Shown here piece by piece: positions 54,301-62,801 of a stretch of 64,000 nucleotides of DNA; the first letter of the stretch is position 1; each line of letters opens with the position of its first letter. The notes beneath the pieces were generated by a model. It saw only the letters and a list, made by a program, of their open reading frames with translations. It searched no databases and was not told where the DNA came from. The stretch comes from Flavobacterium sp. RSP15 (GTDB lineage: Bacteria; Bacteroidota; Bacteroidia; Flavobacteriales; Flavobacteriaceae). Both the position numbers and the translations under genes were made by a program. The stretch lies in contig NZ_RYDL01000002.1 in assembly GCF_003968755.1 (NCBI RefSeq), positions 386,769 to 450,768 of the forward strand. The letters run 5' to 3'.

Positions 54301-54555
54301 AACGCCACCTCCTGTTGAACCAAAATAATACGTCAGAGGATGGTTGGCATGTCCTGCTACCGCAAGTGATCTTCCCGATCGGAAAGGTCCGATATTTCTC
54401 CATTTAAGCGCATTAAATATGCTATCTGAGACAAAATTTGAAGTTGTTTTGTTTTTTACATTCTTTTTTTGGGCATAACCTAAGCTAGTGGAAAGTGTTA
54501 TAAAAAAGACAAGAACGATACTCAACTGAATTCTTTTAAAATAAGTTTGGTTCAT
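51334..54555 (-). CDS. Secreted BNR/VPS10-like beta-propeller protein
   Basis: 1073 residues with a signal peptide (to about GYAQ, residue 28). Repeated Asp-box/BNR motifs, e.g. SVNGGKTW, SQDGGKTW, SIDGGDTW, SNDAGEHW and SFNDGDSW, spread over about 60-730 indicate two beta-propellers of the sortilin/VPS10 or photosystem-assembly-like kind. A C-terminal part (about 760-1070) has a fibronectin-like piece (PGSYIVRLIEDKTI) and a helical region. Bacteroidota homologues are often labelled glycosyl hydrolases without evidence of activity; I would call it a secreted beta-propeller protein of unknown function. Confidence 0.85.
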   Translation of the reverse strand: MNQTYFKRIQLSIVLVFFITLSTSLGYAQKKNVKNKTTSNFVSDSIFNALKWRNIGPFRSGRSLAVAGHANHPLTYYFGSTGGGVWKTIDGGNEWFPISDSIFKSSAVGAITVAPSDANVVYVGMGEADMRSNISFGDGMYKSVNGGKTWSKSGLDKADAIANIEVHPTDANIVFVAAMGNPFKSNPERGVYRSQDGGKTWQLVLSKDEKTGAMCVRIDPTNPRIVYATLWEGYRNGHSMSSGGKGSGMYKSIDGGDTWKSLNEKPGMPVGILGKMGIAVSPVNSNRLYALIENTKGGLYRSNDAGEHWELINEDKNLWQRPWYYMNLQTDPKNENGLIVLNVDAWKTSDGGKSFKKINVRHGDTHDVWINPLNPDNFIIGDDGGGEVTFNGGETFTELDTPTAQFYHVSVDNEFPYNIYGAQQDNSSIRIASRTSGNSIGPESWYAAAGGEAGYIEADPTNADITYGGEYDGQLSSYNKKTGQRKDISPYPESNIGAPSYAKKYRFQWTYPIVFSPHNPKRMYVTSQVVHVTEDQGHSFEIISPDLSRNDPKTTGETGGPITKDQTGAEVYATIFTLSESPLEKGVIWTGSDDGLVHITKNNGAKWENISLPTTVLPDFSLISMIHTSEHEKGKAYLTANKYMYGDRTPYMFKTVDYGKSWTKITNGIPSDEYCRVLREDPNKPGLLFAGTERGVYVSFNDGDSWQKLNLNLPVTPIRDLRIQKREKDLIVATHGRSFWVLDDITPLYEIKDKTVKGDKHLFKPRPAYRMQGGQSDDMSSGTNAPNGVIVRYFFKKKPSTEIKLQFLTPKGDTINTYSSTKDMKGEPMKISKEFYQDPKKEQAGFITAKAGMNSFVWNMRYPNATAVDGTNVMWAGSGVGAKVVPGSYIVRLIEDKTIIAEAAVEIKLDPRMTTSDADLKEQFDLHQKVNKKVNEAHLAINQLRKIRTQINGYIATVKDTVAVNQMKKMTKSTLENLDKIESSLMQPKAKAPQDVLAFPIQLNDKMAGLGSNISSSESKPTRNAYVVYEDLAMKIDAELQKIKDIVDNDVKKFNAFVMKQQIPAIILDKEIK

Positions 54556-54797
54556 AGGTTTTAATAGATTGGTTAGTGGTTATTAAATTTTAAACTTCAA
54601 TAAGGATGTGCCATTTTTAGTTTTAAACACTGCATATTGGAAAAACACATCCCTAGTTATTTATCAAATATAAGAATTAATTTAGTAGTAATTGTAGTTG
54701 TTAAACGGCGTTGCATGGAAGCACAGATTTGTAAACAAGTTAAAATGGTTATCGACAAATTTTTCTATTTTTACCTTTGAACTAGGTGAGGTCCTAA

Positions 54798-54860
54798 TTT
54801 CATTGTGAATTTAAAACAATAAAGACCTTACATCACTGTAAAGTCTTTTTTAAAAAGGTT
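54798..54860 (-). repeat. Copy B of the tRNA-Asn downstream repeat (terminator part only)
   Basis: TTTAAAACAATAAAGACCTT and the following TGTAAAGTCTTTTTT match the hairpin of copies at 51162 and 57148 with small changes; no tRNA sequence remains. It lies in the 471-bp gene-free gap 54556-55026, in which I see nothing else. Confidence 0.7.
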
Positions 54861-55026
54861 CTACCGATAGCTATTGAGGCTAGTTCGGGTGATTTATTCG
54901 ATGATTAACTTTTTATATGTTTTCAAGATCAATTTTGCTTTGCATCTTCTTGCTTTAAATTAAAGTCGTAGCCAACGTACAAGTGATTTAATAGATGCGG
55001 GTAGTTTTAATTTTAATCTTTTAAAT

Positions 55027-56670
55027 CTATTTATAGTCTTGCGGTAATTTTCTAAGTTTTGTTGCTTTTTCAAAGGCAAATCCCATTTTTAAAAGGCTGT
55101 CTTCTTGATACGGTCTGGCTATAAATGTAAGGCCCCATGGCTCTCCCGTTGTTTTGTAACCCATAGGAATAGTAAGGCAAGGGTAGTTGGCCGCAGCGGC
55201 ATGACCAGCGTTATTATTGTTTATGGATAAGATAGCGTCGAGTTGGTATTTTACCATCGGTTTTTCAAAAAAATTGACACCTTCTTTTTTGATTTTGGCC
55301 TTTATTTGCAGTAATTCTGCTTCAGTAGTGTTTTCGGCTAGCATTTGTTCAAAACGCCCTTGTCCGTAGGGAATTTTTAGTATCGAATCATTTTTATTGT
55401 ACGCTATAATGTCAGCAATAGAGCGGATAGTAAGTTCATTTGATGCGTATTTATTCAAATAATTAGGGAGATCAACTTTCATGTCGGCACTAAGTATGGT
55501 GCCAAAACCGTCGAAGTTCATTGGTTCTGGATCATATTCAACGACTATACCACCTAACTTAATTATGGTATTGATACTCTGCTTATAAATTGAATCTCCT
55601 AAAAAGCTTTTAATGGCACCAAATCGCAATCCTTGCAGCGTTCCCGACTTTAGATCATCGAGGTAGTTTATGTTTTTTGGATTGTTCTTGGTTGCAGGAT
55701 CATTATTGTCTTCTCCACTCATAGCCGAAAGAAGGATTCCACTATCAATAACATTTTTTGTCATTGGCCCAGGCGTGTCTAATGTACTTGAGATTGGAAT
55801 AATACCCGTTCGGCTCAATAAACCAGTAGTTGGTTTTAGACCAATAATTGAATTTTGCCACGAAGGAGAAAGAATAGAACCTGAAGTTTCAGTTCCCACT
55901 GCTGCCGCTGCATAATTAGCGGCTACCGCAGCACCACTTCCTGAGCTCGAACCACCAGTGTCAAATATTTTCCGTCCATAGGGATTAAGCGTTTGCCCTC
56001 CCACTGCACTATAGCCATTAGGACCAGTCAGGAAAAGGAAATTAGCCCATTCGCTTAAGTTTGTTTTACCTAAAACAATAGCACCTTTATCTTTTATTTG
56101 GGTAATTATAAATGCATCTGCAGCGGTATTGTTGCGTAGCAAATGCGTTCCTGCGGTGGTAGGCATGCCCTTTACGTTTGTATTGTCTTTTACAAGTATT
56201 GGTATACCGTAAATTGGATGGTCGTGATTGGATTTGTTTTTATCTCTCTTTCGTGCTTCATTAACTGCTTCAGGGTTAATAGCTACAATTGCATTTAGCA
56301 TCTTATCTTTATCATTTTCATATTTGACAATTCTGTATAAATACCACTGCGTCAGTGTTTCATAGCTAAGGCTGCCAGATTGAATATGGGATTGAATGGT
56401 GGGAATGTTTTGTTCTAAGATTAAAGATTTTAGTCTTTGATAATCGTCCTCGGAAAAAGCACCTATCTGTTGTGCTATATTTTCCCAAATAGTGTTTTTA
56501 TCCAGAATTTTTGACTGGATCAATTTGTATTGCATTTTTGTTGATGCGTTGGTAGCATTTTTTGCTAGTTCTTCGGTTTCGTCATAAGGGGTCCATGCCG
56601 GAATAACTGTTTTTTGAGTTGGCTTACAAGCCAGTATAAAAAAGAGAGAGAGGAAAAGAATTTTCTTCAT
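55027..56670 (-). CDS. Lipoprotein amidase (amidase signature family)
   Basis: 547 residues. A lipobox LACK at about 12-15 (MKKILFLSLFFILACK) indicates a lipoprotein. The amidase signature domain has the catalytic Lys in PILVKDNTNVKG, the Gly/Ser-rich stretch GGSSSGSGAAVAANYAAAAV with the cis-Ser, and the nucleophile Ser in GTETSGSIL. Family members hydrolyse amides including peptide or acyl-amide bonds; substrate unknown. It stands alone between two copies of the tRNA-Asn downstream repeat. Confidence 0.92.
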   Translation of the reverse strand: MKKILFLSLFFILACKPTQKTVIPAWTPYDETEELAKNATNASTKMQYKLIQSKILDKNTIWENIAQQIGAFSEDDYQRLKSLILEQNIPTIQSHIQSGSLSYETLTQWYLYRIVKYENDKDKMLNAIVAINPEAVNEARKRDKNKSNHDHPIYGIPILVKDNTNVKGMPTTAGTHLLRNNTAADAFIITQIKDKGAIVLGKTNLSEWANFLFLTGPNGYSAVGGQTLNPYGRKIFDTGGSSSGSGAAVAANYAAAAVGTETSGSILSPSWQNSIIGLKPTTGLLSRTGIIPISSTLDTPGPMTKNVIDSGILLSAMSGEDNNDPATKNNPKNINYLDDLKSGTLQGLRFGAIKSFLGDSIYKQSINTIIKLGGIVVEYDPEPMNFDGFGTILSADMKVDLPNYLNKYASNELTIRSIADIIAYNKNDSILKIPYGQGRFEQMLAENTTEAELLQIKAKIKKEGVNFFEKPMVKYQLDAILSINNNNAGHAAAANYPCLTIPMGYKTTGEPWGLTFIARPYQEDSLLKMGFAFEKATKLRKLPQDYK

Positions 56671-57147
56671 TAAATCTAAATTTAGGGTTATGTATTGGTT
56701 TTTTTTAGGTCAGTTCTAGTTCGTTTTTACACTATTTACTTAATCGAAGCAACTATCAACAAAAGGTGTTGGATGTATATTCGAAAGAAAAGATATTAAA
56801 ATCTGCAAGTTCAAACAGGATTAAGTGTCTTTGTTTATTCCCGAACCTACTTGTAAATAATAAGTCATGTGATCGAAATTCAAAGATATACAATTAATGT
56901 ACTATTAGCGTAATATTATGGTAAAGGCAGGATAGGATTCTTCAAAAAAAGGAGGTGGGTTTTTGGCAAGAGGCACCATTAGAATTGTAGTTTTTTCTTG
57001 ATTCATGTTTCCGTTTTTTAGAGTTAAACAATTGGCATGACAAGTCAGAATATAAAATGGGTACCTCGAGATTTTAGATGGGTAGCGAATAGTGTGCCTT
57101 TTTTTTATAAACGAACCTAGCAACTTGGCAAAATCTAGAATTTGCTC
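56671..57147. other. Gene-free stretch upstream of the amidase
   Basis: AT-rich region with only weak short frames; a minus-strand frame at 56905-57123 has no recognisable features. It may hold the amidase promoter, but no clear TANNTTTG was chosen. Confidence 0.4.
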
Positions 57148-57194
57148 TTTTCTACTGAATCCCCATGAAGTCCCGCTTTCATTACTGCTTTAAA

Positions 57195-57226
57195 ACAAAA
57201 AAGACCTTACATTGCTGTAAAGTCTT
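57195..57226 (-). terminator. Terminator of tRNA-Asn
   Basis: 11-bp stem AAGACTTTACA / TGTAAGGTCTT (one G-U) with loop GCAA, followed on the minus strand by TTTTTTGTTTT. Same hairpin appears in copies A and B. Confidence 0.85.
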
Positions 57227-57235
57227 TTTAAAAAG

Positions 57236-57309
57236 CTCCCTCTCTTGGGCTCGAACCAAGGACCCTCTGATTAACAGTCAGATGCTCTAACCAACTGAGC
57301 TAAGAAGGA
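57236..57309 (-). tRNA. tRNA-Asn (anticodon GTT)
   Basis: 74 nt on the minus strand. Acceptor stem TCCTTCT / AGAGGGA, D arm GCTC...GAGC, anticodon arm TCTGA-CTGTTAA-TCAGA with anticodon GTT, T arm CTTGG-TTCGAGC-CCAAG and discriminator G. CCA is not encoded. A terminator follows 10 bp later. Two partial downstream copies lie at 51162 and 54798. Confidence 0.96.
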
Positions 57310-57447
57310 AACTGTATATTTTTATTCTGGTAAGAAATGAACGTTTTTGTGTGCTTATTAATGAAGTTTATTTCACTTGTAAAGCGGTGCAAATATAGGG
57401 CTTAATTTGATTTCTGCAAGCAAAAATAAAACTTTTTTTAATTTTTT

Positions 57448-58791
57448 TTACTTCCCTACAATTGCCTTGTAAATGTCGTTTCCGTTAGCAAATAGTAACA
57501 GTGTTATAAGTAATACGAAACCAACCATTTGCGCATTCTCTAGGAATTTGTCACTTGGTTTTTTACCACTGATGATTTCATATAATAAAAACATAACGTG
57601 ACCTCCATCAAGTGCCGGAATAGGCAATAAGTTCATTACACCTAGCATTATGGATAACAATGCCGTGATGTTCCAGAACACTTCCCAGCTCCAAGTATTA
57701 GGAAAAATGTCGAATATGGCTTTGAAACCTCCCACTTGTTTGTAGGCTTTAGTCTCCGGATTGAAAATCATTTTCAACTGTTTTCCGTATCCTACTAATT
57801 GATCTTTTCCTTTAGTAATCCCGACCGGAATAGATTCTAAGAAACCAAATTCTTGTTTGCTAATTTTGTAATAGCCCAGTTTTTCAAGTGAAGCCATTCC
57901 TAATGACCCAACAGTAATCCCTAATTCTCCATTGCTAGAAACAATAACAGGTACTTTGATCTCTTTCTCATCTCTTAAAACAGTGGCTGCAATTGTTTTA
58001 TTCTTGTTTTTTTCTAAAACAGATTTTACTTGGTCAAAATATTTTGTGGACTGTCCGTTTAATGAAGTAATAATATCTTTAGGTTGCAGGGCAGTGTTCA
58101 AAGATCCTTCGGAGATAGATGTTATTGCATACGGCATTCGGATCGATACCAATGGTACTTTTTCCTGTTTTGACAATTGGTCTACAAAGTCATTTGGCAT
58201 TTTGATTGCTTGTTCCGCACCATTTCTTTCAATAAGAATCTGTTTTGCCATAATAACCTTCATGGTTAGATCATTGTCAAATCGGGTAATTTTTTCACCA
58301 TCAACAGATAAAATATGATCACCGGTTTTGAAACCAACATTTTGCATCGCTTTATTTTCAATCAATAAACCATCTTTCAAATCCGCATTTGCTATGAAAA
58401 TATCGCCATAAGCAAATGCCATTCCGATATATATAATGAAAGCCAAAATAAAATTTACGGTAACGCCTCCCAACATAATAATCAAACGTTGCCAAGCCGG
58501 TTTAGAGCGAAATTCCCAGGGTTGCGGAGGCAAGGCCATTTGTTCCTTGTCCATGCTTTCATCAATCATTCCGGAAATTTTCACATAACCGCCAAGAGGC
58601 AACCATCCGATACCGTATTCAGTTTCGCCAATTTTCTTTTTGATAAGGGAATATTTGACATCAAAAAATAGGTAGAATTTTTCGACTCTGGTTTTAAACA
58701 ATTTAGCAGGAATGAAATGTCCTAATTCGTGAAGTATAATCAGTAATGATAAGCTCAATAAAAATTGAGAAAGCTTGATAACTATGTCCAT
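57448..58791 (-). CDS. rseP: RseP-type site-2 protease
   Basis: 447 residues. The zinc motif HELGH (21-25) in the first membrane segment and NLLPIPALDGGH in the third are diagnostic for S2P; PDZ-like regions lie at about 120-160 and 225-310 (ALQPKDIITSLNGQ). RseP cuts anti-sigma factors and leftover signal peptides in the membrane. Its 5' leader contains a dispersed repeat (58798-58822) immediately before the start codon. Confidence 0.95.
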   Translation of the reverse strand: MDIVIKLSQFLLSLSLLIILHELGHFIPAKLFKTRVEKFYLFFDVKYSLIKKKIGETEYGIGWLPLGGYVKISGMIDESMDKEQMALPPQPWEFRSKPAWQRLIIMLGGVTVNFILAFIIYIGMAFAYGDIFIANADLKDGLLIENKAMQNVGFKTGDHILSVDGEKITRFDNDLTMKVIMAKQILIERNGAEQAIKMPNDFVDQLSKQEKVPLVSIRMPYAITSISEGSLNTALQPKDIITSLNGQSTKYFDQVKSVLEKNKNKTIAATVLRDEKEIKVPVIVSSNGELGITVGSLGMASLEKLGYYKISKQEFGFLESIPVGITKGKDQLVGYGKQLKMIFNPETKAYKQVGGFKAIFDIFPNTWSWEVFWNITALLSIMLGVMNLLPIPALDGGHVMFLLYEIISGKKPSDKFLENAQMVGFVLLITLLLFANGNDIYKAIVGK

Positions 58792-58797
58792 TTATTT

Positions 58798-58822
58798 GTC
58801 ATTGCGAGGAACGAAGCAATCT
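58798..58822. repeat. Dispersed 25-bp repeat upstream of rseP
   Basis: ATTGCGAGGAACGAAGCAAT core, one mismatch over 25 bp from the copy inside metG (32366-32390). It ends 6 bp before the rseP ATG, so it occupies the ribosome-binding region. Confidence 0.8.
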
Positions 58823-59026
58823 AATCCTCTTATTAATTTAATTTTTACAACTCACAAAAGTAAGGTTTTCTATTTGTTTAATTCGCAATAATTGTTCCAT
58901 ACCGTTTTAAATGTTTGTTAATTAATGAAAATTCAGTCCCTCGTTTCGCTGCTGTCCCGTAACTTTACTTTTTTTAAAAGGAAATTCCCTTTGTCTTTAT
59001 TTTAATTACATACTTAAATTACTACT

Positions 59027-60094
59027 ATGTCATCTCAATTATTTTCGCCACTCCAAATAAAAAGCATCACGCTTAAAAATAGAATTGCAATTTCTCCTAT
59101 GTGCCAATATTCTGCTCATGATGGCTTTGCTAATGATTGGCATCTTGTGCATCTGGGAAGTCGCGCCAGCGGAGGCGCAGGATTAATCATTCAGGAAGCG
59201 ACTTCGGTTTCTCCAGAAGGCAGGATTTCTCCGGGCGATTTGGGACTTTGGAAAGACGAACAAATCGAAAAAATACAGCAAATTAATCAATTTATCATCA
59301 GTCAGAATTCAATTCCCGGAATCCAATTGGCACATGCCGGAAGAAAAGCCAGCGCCGCATCACCATGGAACGGAGGTAGAAAAGTAGCTAAAATACAAGA
59401 CGGTTGGGATCCAGTAGCGCCAAGTGCTGTAGCCTATCATGACAATGAAGCAATACCAATTGCACTAGACCAAACAGGAATTCAAAAAGTAGTTTCCGAC
59501 TTTAAATCAGCCACAAAAAGAGCGCTTCAAGCAGGTTTTCAAGTGATGGAAATCCATGCCGCACACGGGTATTTGTTGCATCAGTTTCTTTCGCCTTTGT
59601 CTAATTTTAGAACCGATGAATACGGTGGAAGTTTCGAAAACCGAATTCGATTGACACTCGAAGTCGTTGTAGCAGTTCAAGCTGAGTGGCCGGAAAACTT
59701 GCCTTTATTCGTTAGAATCTCAGCAACAGACTGGGCAGAAGGCGGGTGGAATGCTGCGGAATCTGTACAACTTTCGAAAATACTAAAAGAAAAAGGAGTG
59801 GACTTGATTGATGTTTCTTCGGGAGGATTAGTTTCGCACCAACAAATTCCGTTGGGACCAAATTACCAAGTCCCTTTTGCAGAAAGCATAAAAAAAGAAA
59901 CCGGAATCCGGACTGGCGCCGTAGGTTTAATCACTGTTGCCGCCCAAGCCGAGGAGATTGTTGCTTCAGGTAAAGCGGATTTAGTGTTATTTGCCAGAGA
60001 GTCCCTGAGAAATCCAAATTTAGGATTGACATTTGCCCATGACTTGAAGGCGGAGATCGAATGGCCAAAACAATACGAAAGAGCTAAAAAGTAA
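59027..60094 (+). CDS. NADH:flavin oxidoreductase, old yellow enzyme (YqjM-like)
   Basis: 355 residues, FMN-binding TIM barrel: N-terminal ISPMCQYSAHDGFANDWHLVHLGSRA (Cys and Trp typical of the YqjM thermophilic-type subgroup), HAAHGYLLHQFLSP with the active-site His pair, and DEYGGSFENRIR. These enzymes reduce activated C=C bonds using NADPH. Single gene; no regulator adjacent. Confidence 0.94.
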   Translation: MSSQLFSPLQIKSITLKNRIAISPMCQYSAHDGFANDWHLVHLGSRASGGAGLIIQEATSVSPEGRISPGDLGLWKDEQIEKIQQINQFIISQNSIPGIQLAHAGRKASAASPWNGGRKVAKIQDGWDPVAPSAVAYHDNEAIPIALDQTGIQKVVSDFKSATKRALQAGFQVMEIHAAHGYLLHQFLSPLSNFRTDEYGGSFENRIRLTLEVVVAVQAEWPENLPLFVRISATDWAEGGWNAAESVQLSKILKEKGVDLIDVSSGGLVSHQQIPLGPNYQVPFAESIKKETGIRTGAVGLITVAAQAEEIVASGKADLVLFARESLRNPNLGLTFAHDLKAEIEWPKQYERAKK

Positions 60095-60330
60095 GATTTT
60101 GAAACAGGTAAGTCAAATACGTTTTACTTTTAAAAAGTATAAAGTGACACTGTATAAAGGCATTTTAATTCTTCTATGAACTTAAATTCATTAAATGCTT
60201 AAAAAAACAAGAATCTTTATTTTGAAAAGATAATGAGTTGAGAAGAATTTATAGTACTCCTCTAAATTTTAAAAACGTACAGGACTTACATGTTTAAAAA
60301 CAATACGCCAATAATTTGAAAATTACTACC

Positions 60331-61371
60331 ATGCAAAAAATAAAAACAGCTTTGCTTTCCTACGGAATGTCCGGAAAAGTATTTCATGCTCCTTTTTTAG
60401 AATTTCATCCCGGATTTGAGCTGCTTGGTTCTTGGGAACGAAGTAAAAAATTGATTCATCAAGATTATCCTTCGGTGAAAAGTTATGCCACGATGGAAGA
60501 GCTATTAGAGGATGATCTTGATCTGGTGGTAGTCAATACCCCCGTAGAGACACATTACGAATATGCTAAAAAAGTGTTGCTCGCTGGGAAACACGCCATT
60601 GTCGAGAAAGCCTTTACCACAACCGTTGCCCAAGCGCAGGAATTAGCGGCCATCGCCAAAGAAAAAGGACTGAAGCTTGCTGTTTTTCAAAACAGACGAT
60701 GGGACAGCGATTTCAAAACCGTACAAAAAATCATTTCAGAGAAAGTCTTAGGCGATCTTGTAGAAGCAGAAATCCATTTTGATCGGTACAATCCGCTTTT
60801 GAGTCCAAAACAACACAAAGAAACCGCCAATTCCGGTGCTGGAATTCTCAAGGATTTAGGGCCACATTTAATCGATCAGGCCTTGTGCTTGTTTGGATTG
60901 CCACAATCTGTTTTTGCTGACATCCGGATCACACGGGAACATTCTTTGGTTGATGATTATATCGATATTTTACTGTATTATTCTAACTTTCGTGTCCGAT
61001 TAAAAGCGGGTTTTTTTGTCCGGGAAGCGATTCCTGCTTATATTATTCATGGAAAAAAAGGGTCATTCCTGAAACCGCGTGGCGATGTACAGGAAGACGA
61101 ATTAAAATTAGGAATGAAACCCAATCTGGATGTTTGGGGAACGGAATCAATTGAAAAAAGAGGATTGTTACACACGGAAATAAAAGGCAAAACGGTTCAG
61201 GAAATCACACCTACGCTTCAAGGGAATTATTATGACTTTTTTGACGGAGTATATCATTCGATTACAAATGAATCTATAGAACCGGTTACGGCACAAGAGG
61301 GTGTTCATGTTATGCGAATTATTGAAGCGGCGATTGAGAGTAGCGCTCAAAAAAAAGCAATTGACCTATAA
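60331..61371 (+). CDS. Gfo/Idh/MocA-family oxidoreductase
   Basis: 346 residues from the ATG at 60331 (MQKIKTALLSYGMSG); an in-frame TTG at 60316 adds five residues and was rejected. The NAD-binding start SYGMSGKVFHAPFL, the VNTPVETHYEYAKKVLLAGKHAIVEK motif (EK catalytic lysine at about 95) and FQNRRWDSDFKTV are typical. It resembles E. coli YdgJ-type sugar dehydrogenases. A long palindrome (61378-61429) begins 6 bp after the stop. Confidence 0.92.
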   Translation: MQKIKTALLSYGMSGKVFHAPFLEFHPGFELLGSWERSKKLIHQDYPSVKSYATMEELLEDDLDLVVVNTPVETHYEYAKKVLLAGKHAIVEKAFTTTVAQAQELAAIAKEKGLKLAVFQNRRWDSDFKTVQKIISEKVLGDLVEAEIHFDRYNPLLSPKQHKETANSGAGILKDLGPHLIDQALCLFGLPQSVFADIRITREHSLVDDYIDILLYYSNFRVRLKAGFFVREAIPAYIIHGKKGSFLKPRGDVQEDELKLGMKPNLDVWGTESIEKRGLLHTEIKGKTVQEITPTLQGNYYDFFDGVYHSITNESIEPVTAQEGVHVMRIIEAAIESSAQKKAIDL

Positions 61372-61377
61372 AATCTA

Positions 61378-61429
61378 CCGCGAATTCGCTAATTTTTTTA
61401 AACTTTTGTGAAAATTAGTGAATTCGCGG
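61378..61429. repeat. Long palindrome of the CCGCGAATTCGCTAATT family
   Basis: Arms CCGCGAATTCGCTAATTTT (61378-61396) and AAAATTAGTGAATTCGCGG (61411-61429), one mismatch, 14-nt loop. Related to 38570-38621 and the half site at 31829. It directly follows the oxidoreductase stop and could end its transcript. Confidence 0.75.
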
Positions 61430-61542
61430 GAATTACTTTTTATGAACAATAACGTTGTAGCTCGCATCAAATGTGTTGTTTTGACACAACCAATCGTTGC
61501 TTTTTGTAATTTTGGCACAATAAAATTCTAAAACAAATCACT

Positions 61543-62754
61543 TTGATAGATTTAAACTTTTTAGGAAGGTCAAAAACGAAAGCTAAATTCAAGAAAACAT
61601 ATAAAGATGCTAAGATTTCGTATCTGAAAAGAATTCGTTGGGCAGTTTCTATGTTCTATTTTGGTATGGGTTTGTGTTTTGCTACTTGGGCCAGCCGAAT
61701 TCCGGATATTAAAACAGCATTGGACCTAAGCGAAGGGGATTTAGGGAGTATTTTATTTGCTTTGCCACTAGGACAACTGGTGGTGATGCCTTTTTCCGGT
61801 AAATTGGTCACTCGTTTTGGCAGTCATCGGATCTTGATTTTTTCCTTGCTTTTTTATGTTTTTAGCTTGACAAACTTGGGCTTGGCTGTTGCGGCTTGGC
61901 AATTGTCATTGGGATTATTCGTGTTTGGAATTTTTGGAAACTTGTCTAACATAGCCGTGAATACACAGGGTGTTTACACAGAAGTACTTTTCAAAAAAAC
62001 AATTATGTCCTCTTTTCATGGGATGTGGAGTTTTGCCGGATTTACAGGTGCTTTAGTAGGATTGGGTATGCTGGCATTTGAGTTGACTCCGTATGTTCAT
62101 TTTTTGATTGTTGCCGGAATAGTACTATTGATGATGGCATTTAATTATAATTTTTTGGTCAAAGCCAAAGAAACGATCCAAGTCGAGAAGAAAAAAATGT
62201 TTTCAAAACCAGATAGCGGTTTAATTTGGCTTGGTGTCATTGGCTTTTGTTGCATGGCCAGTGAAGGTGTTATGTTTGACTGGAGCGGCGTTTATTTCAA
62301 AGATGTTATCAAAGCACCCGGACCATTAGTGATTTTAGGATACACTTCTTTTATGATTATGATGGCAGGTGGGCGTTTTTTAGGGGATGGACTGATTCGT
62401 AAATTTGGAAGAAAAAGAGTCTTACAAATAAGTGGTATCATGATTTCGGCAGGACTTTTTACAGCAGTACTTTTTCCTTTTATTATTCCCGCAACCCTCG
62501 CTTTTATGTTTGTAGGACTAGGTGTTTCTACTATTGTGCCTACTGTATATAGTGTTGCCGGGAAAACACCAAACGTTTCTCCCAGCGTAGCCCTAACCAC
62601 AGTTTCCAGCGTAAGCTTTCTTGGATTTTTGATGGGTCCGCCTATTATAGGGTACATCGCTGAGTTGTCCAGTCTGCGATTTTCATTCGCATTTATAGGT
62701 ATTTTTGGATTTTTGATAGCACTGATGGTATCCCGAATTAAAGCTATAGACTAA
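61543..62754 (+). CDS. MFS transporter (YbjJ-like)
   Basis: 403 residues from a TTG start at 61543, with twelve membrane segments. Segment 1 (RWAVSMFYFGMGLCFATWASRIPDIK) and the loop VTRFGSHR (MFS motif A) are as in YbjJ-type proteins. The first ATG is only at residue 37, inside segment 1, so TTG is preferred; the basic N-terminus (KTKAKFKKTYKDAK) is unusual. Substrate unknown. Confidence 0.87.
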   Translation: MIDLNFLGRSKTKAKFKKTYKDAKISYLKRIRWAVSMFYFGMGLCFATWASRIPDIKTALDLSEGDLGSILFALPLGQLVVMPFSGKLVTRFGSHRILIFSLLFYVFSLTNLGLAVAAWQLSLGLFVFGIFGNLSNIAVNTQGVYTEVLFKKTIMSSFHGMWSFAGFTGALVGLGMLAFELTPYVHFLIVAGIVLLMMAFNYNFLVKAKETIQVEKKKMFSKPDSGLIWLGVIGFCCMASEGVMFDWSGVYFKDVIKAPGPLVILGYTSFMIMMAGGRFLGDGLIRKFGRKRVLQISGIMISAGLFTAVLFPFIIPATLAFMFVGLGVSTIVPTVYSVAGKTPNVSPSVALTTVSSVSFLGFLMGPPIIGYIAELSSLRFSFAFIGIFGFLIALMVSRIKAID

Positions 62755-62764
62755 TTGAATTTTT

Positions 62765-62801
62765 GATTCTAAAAACAAGTTGTCCTCGTGTTTTTAGAAT
62801 C
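62765..62801. terminator. Hairpin after the MFS gene
   Basis: Perfect 13-bp arms GATTCTAAAAACA / TGTTTTTAGAATC with an 11-nt loop, 11 bp after the MFS stop. The T-run is inside the stem, so it may be a poor intrinsic terminator. Its right end touches the stop of the pseudogene on the other strand. Confidence 0.55.

Noticed and set aside
56905..57123. 72-residue minus-strand frame
   Set aside because: No start region, domain or conservation signal visible; composition is like the surrounding non-coding DNA.
51268..57147. Intact integrative element between tRNA-Asn fragments
   Set aside because: No integrase, excisionase, mobilisation or phage gene lies between the copies; only ordinary secreted-protein genes.
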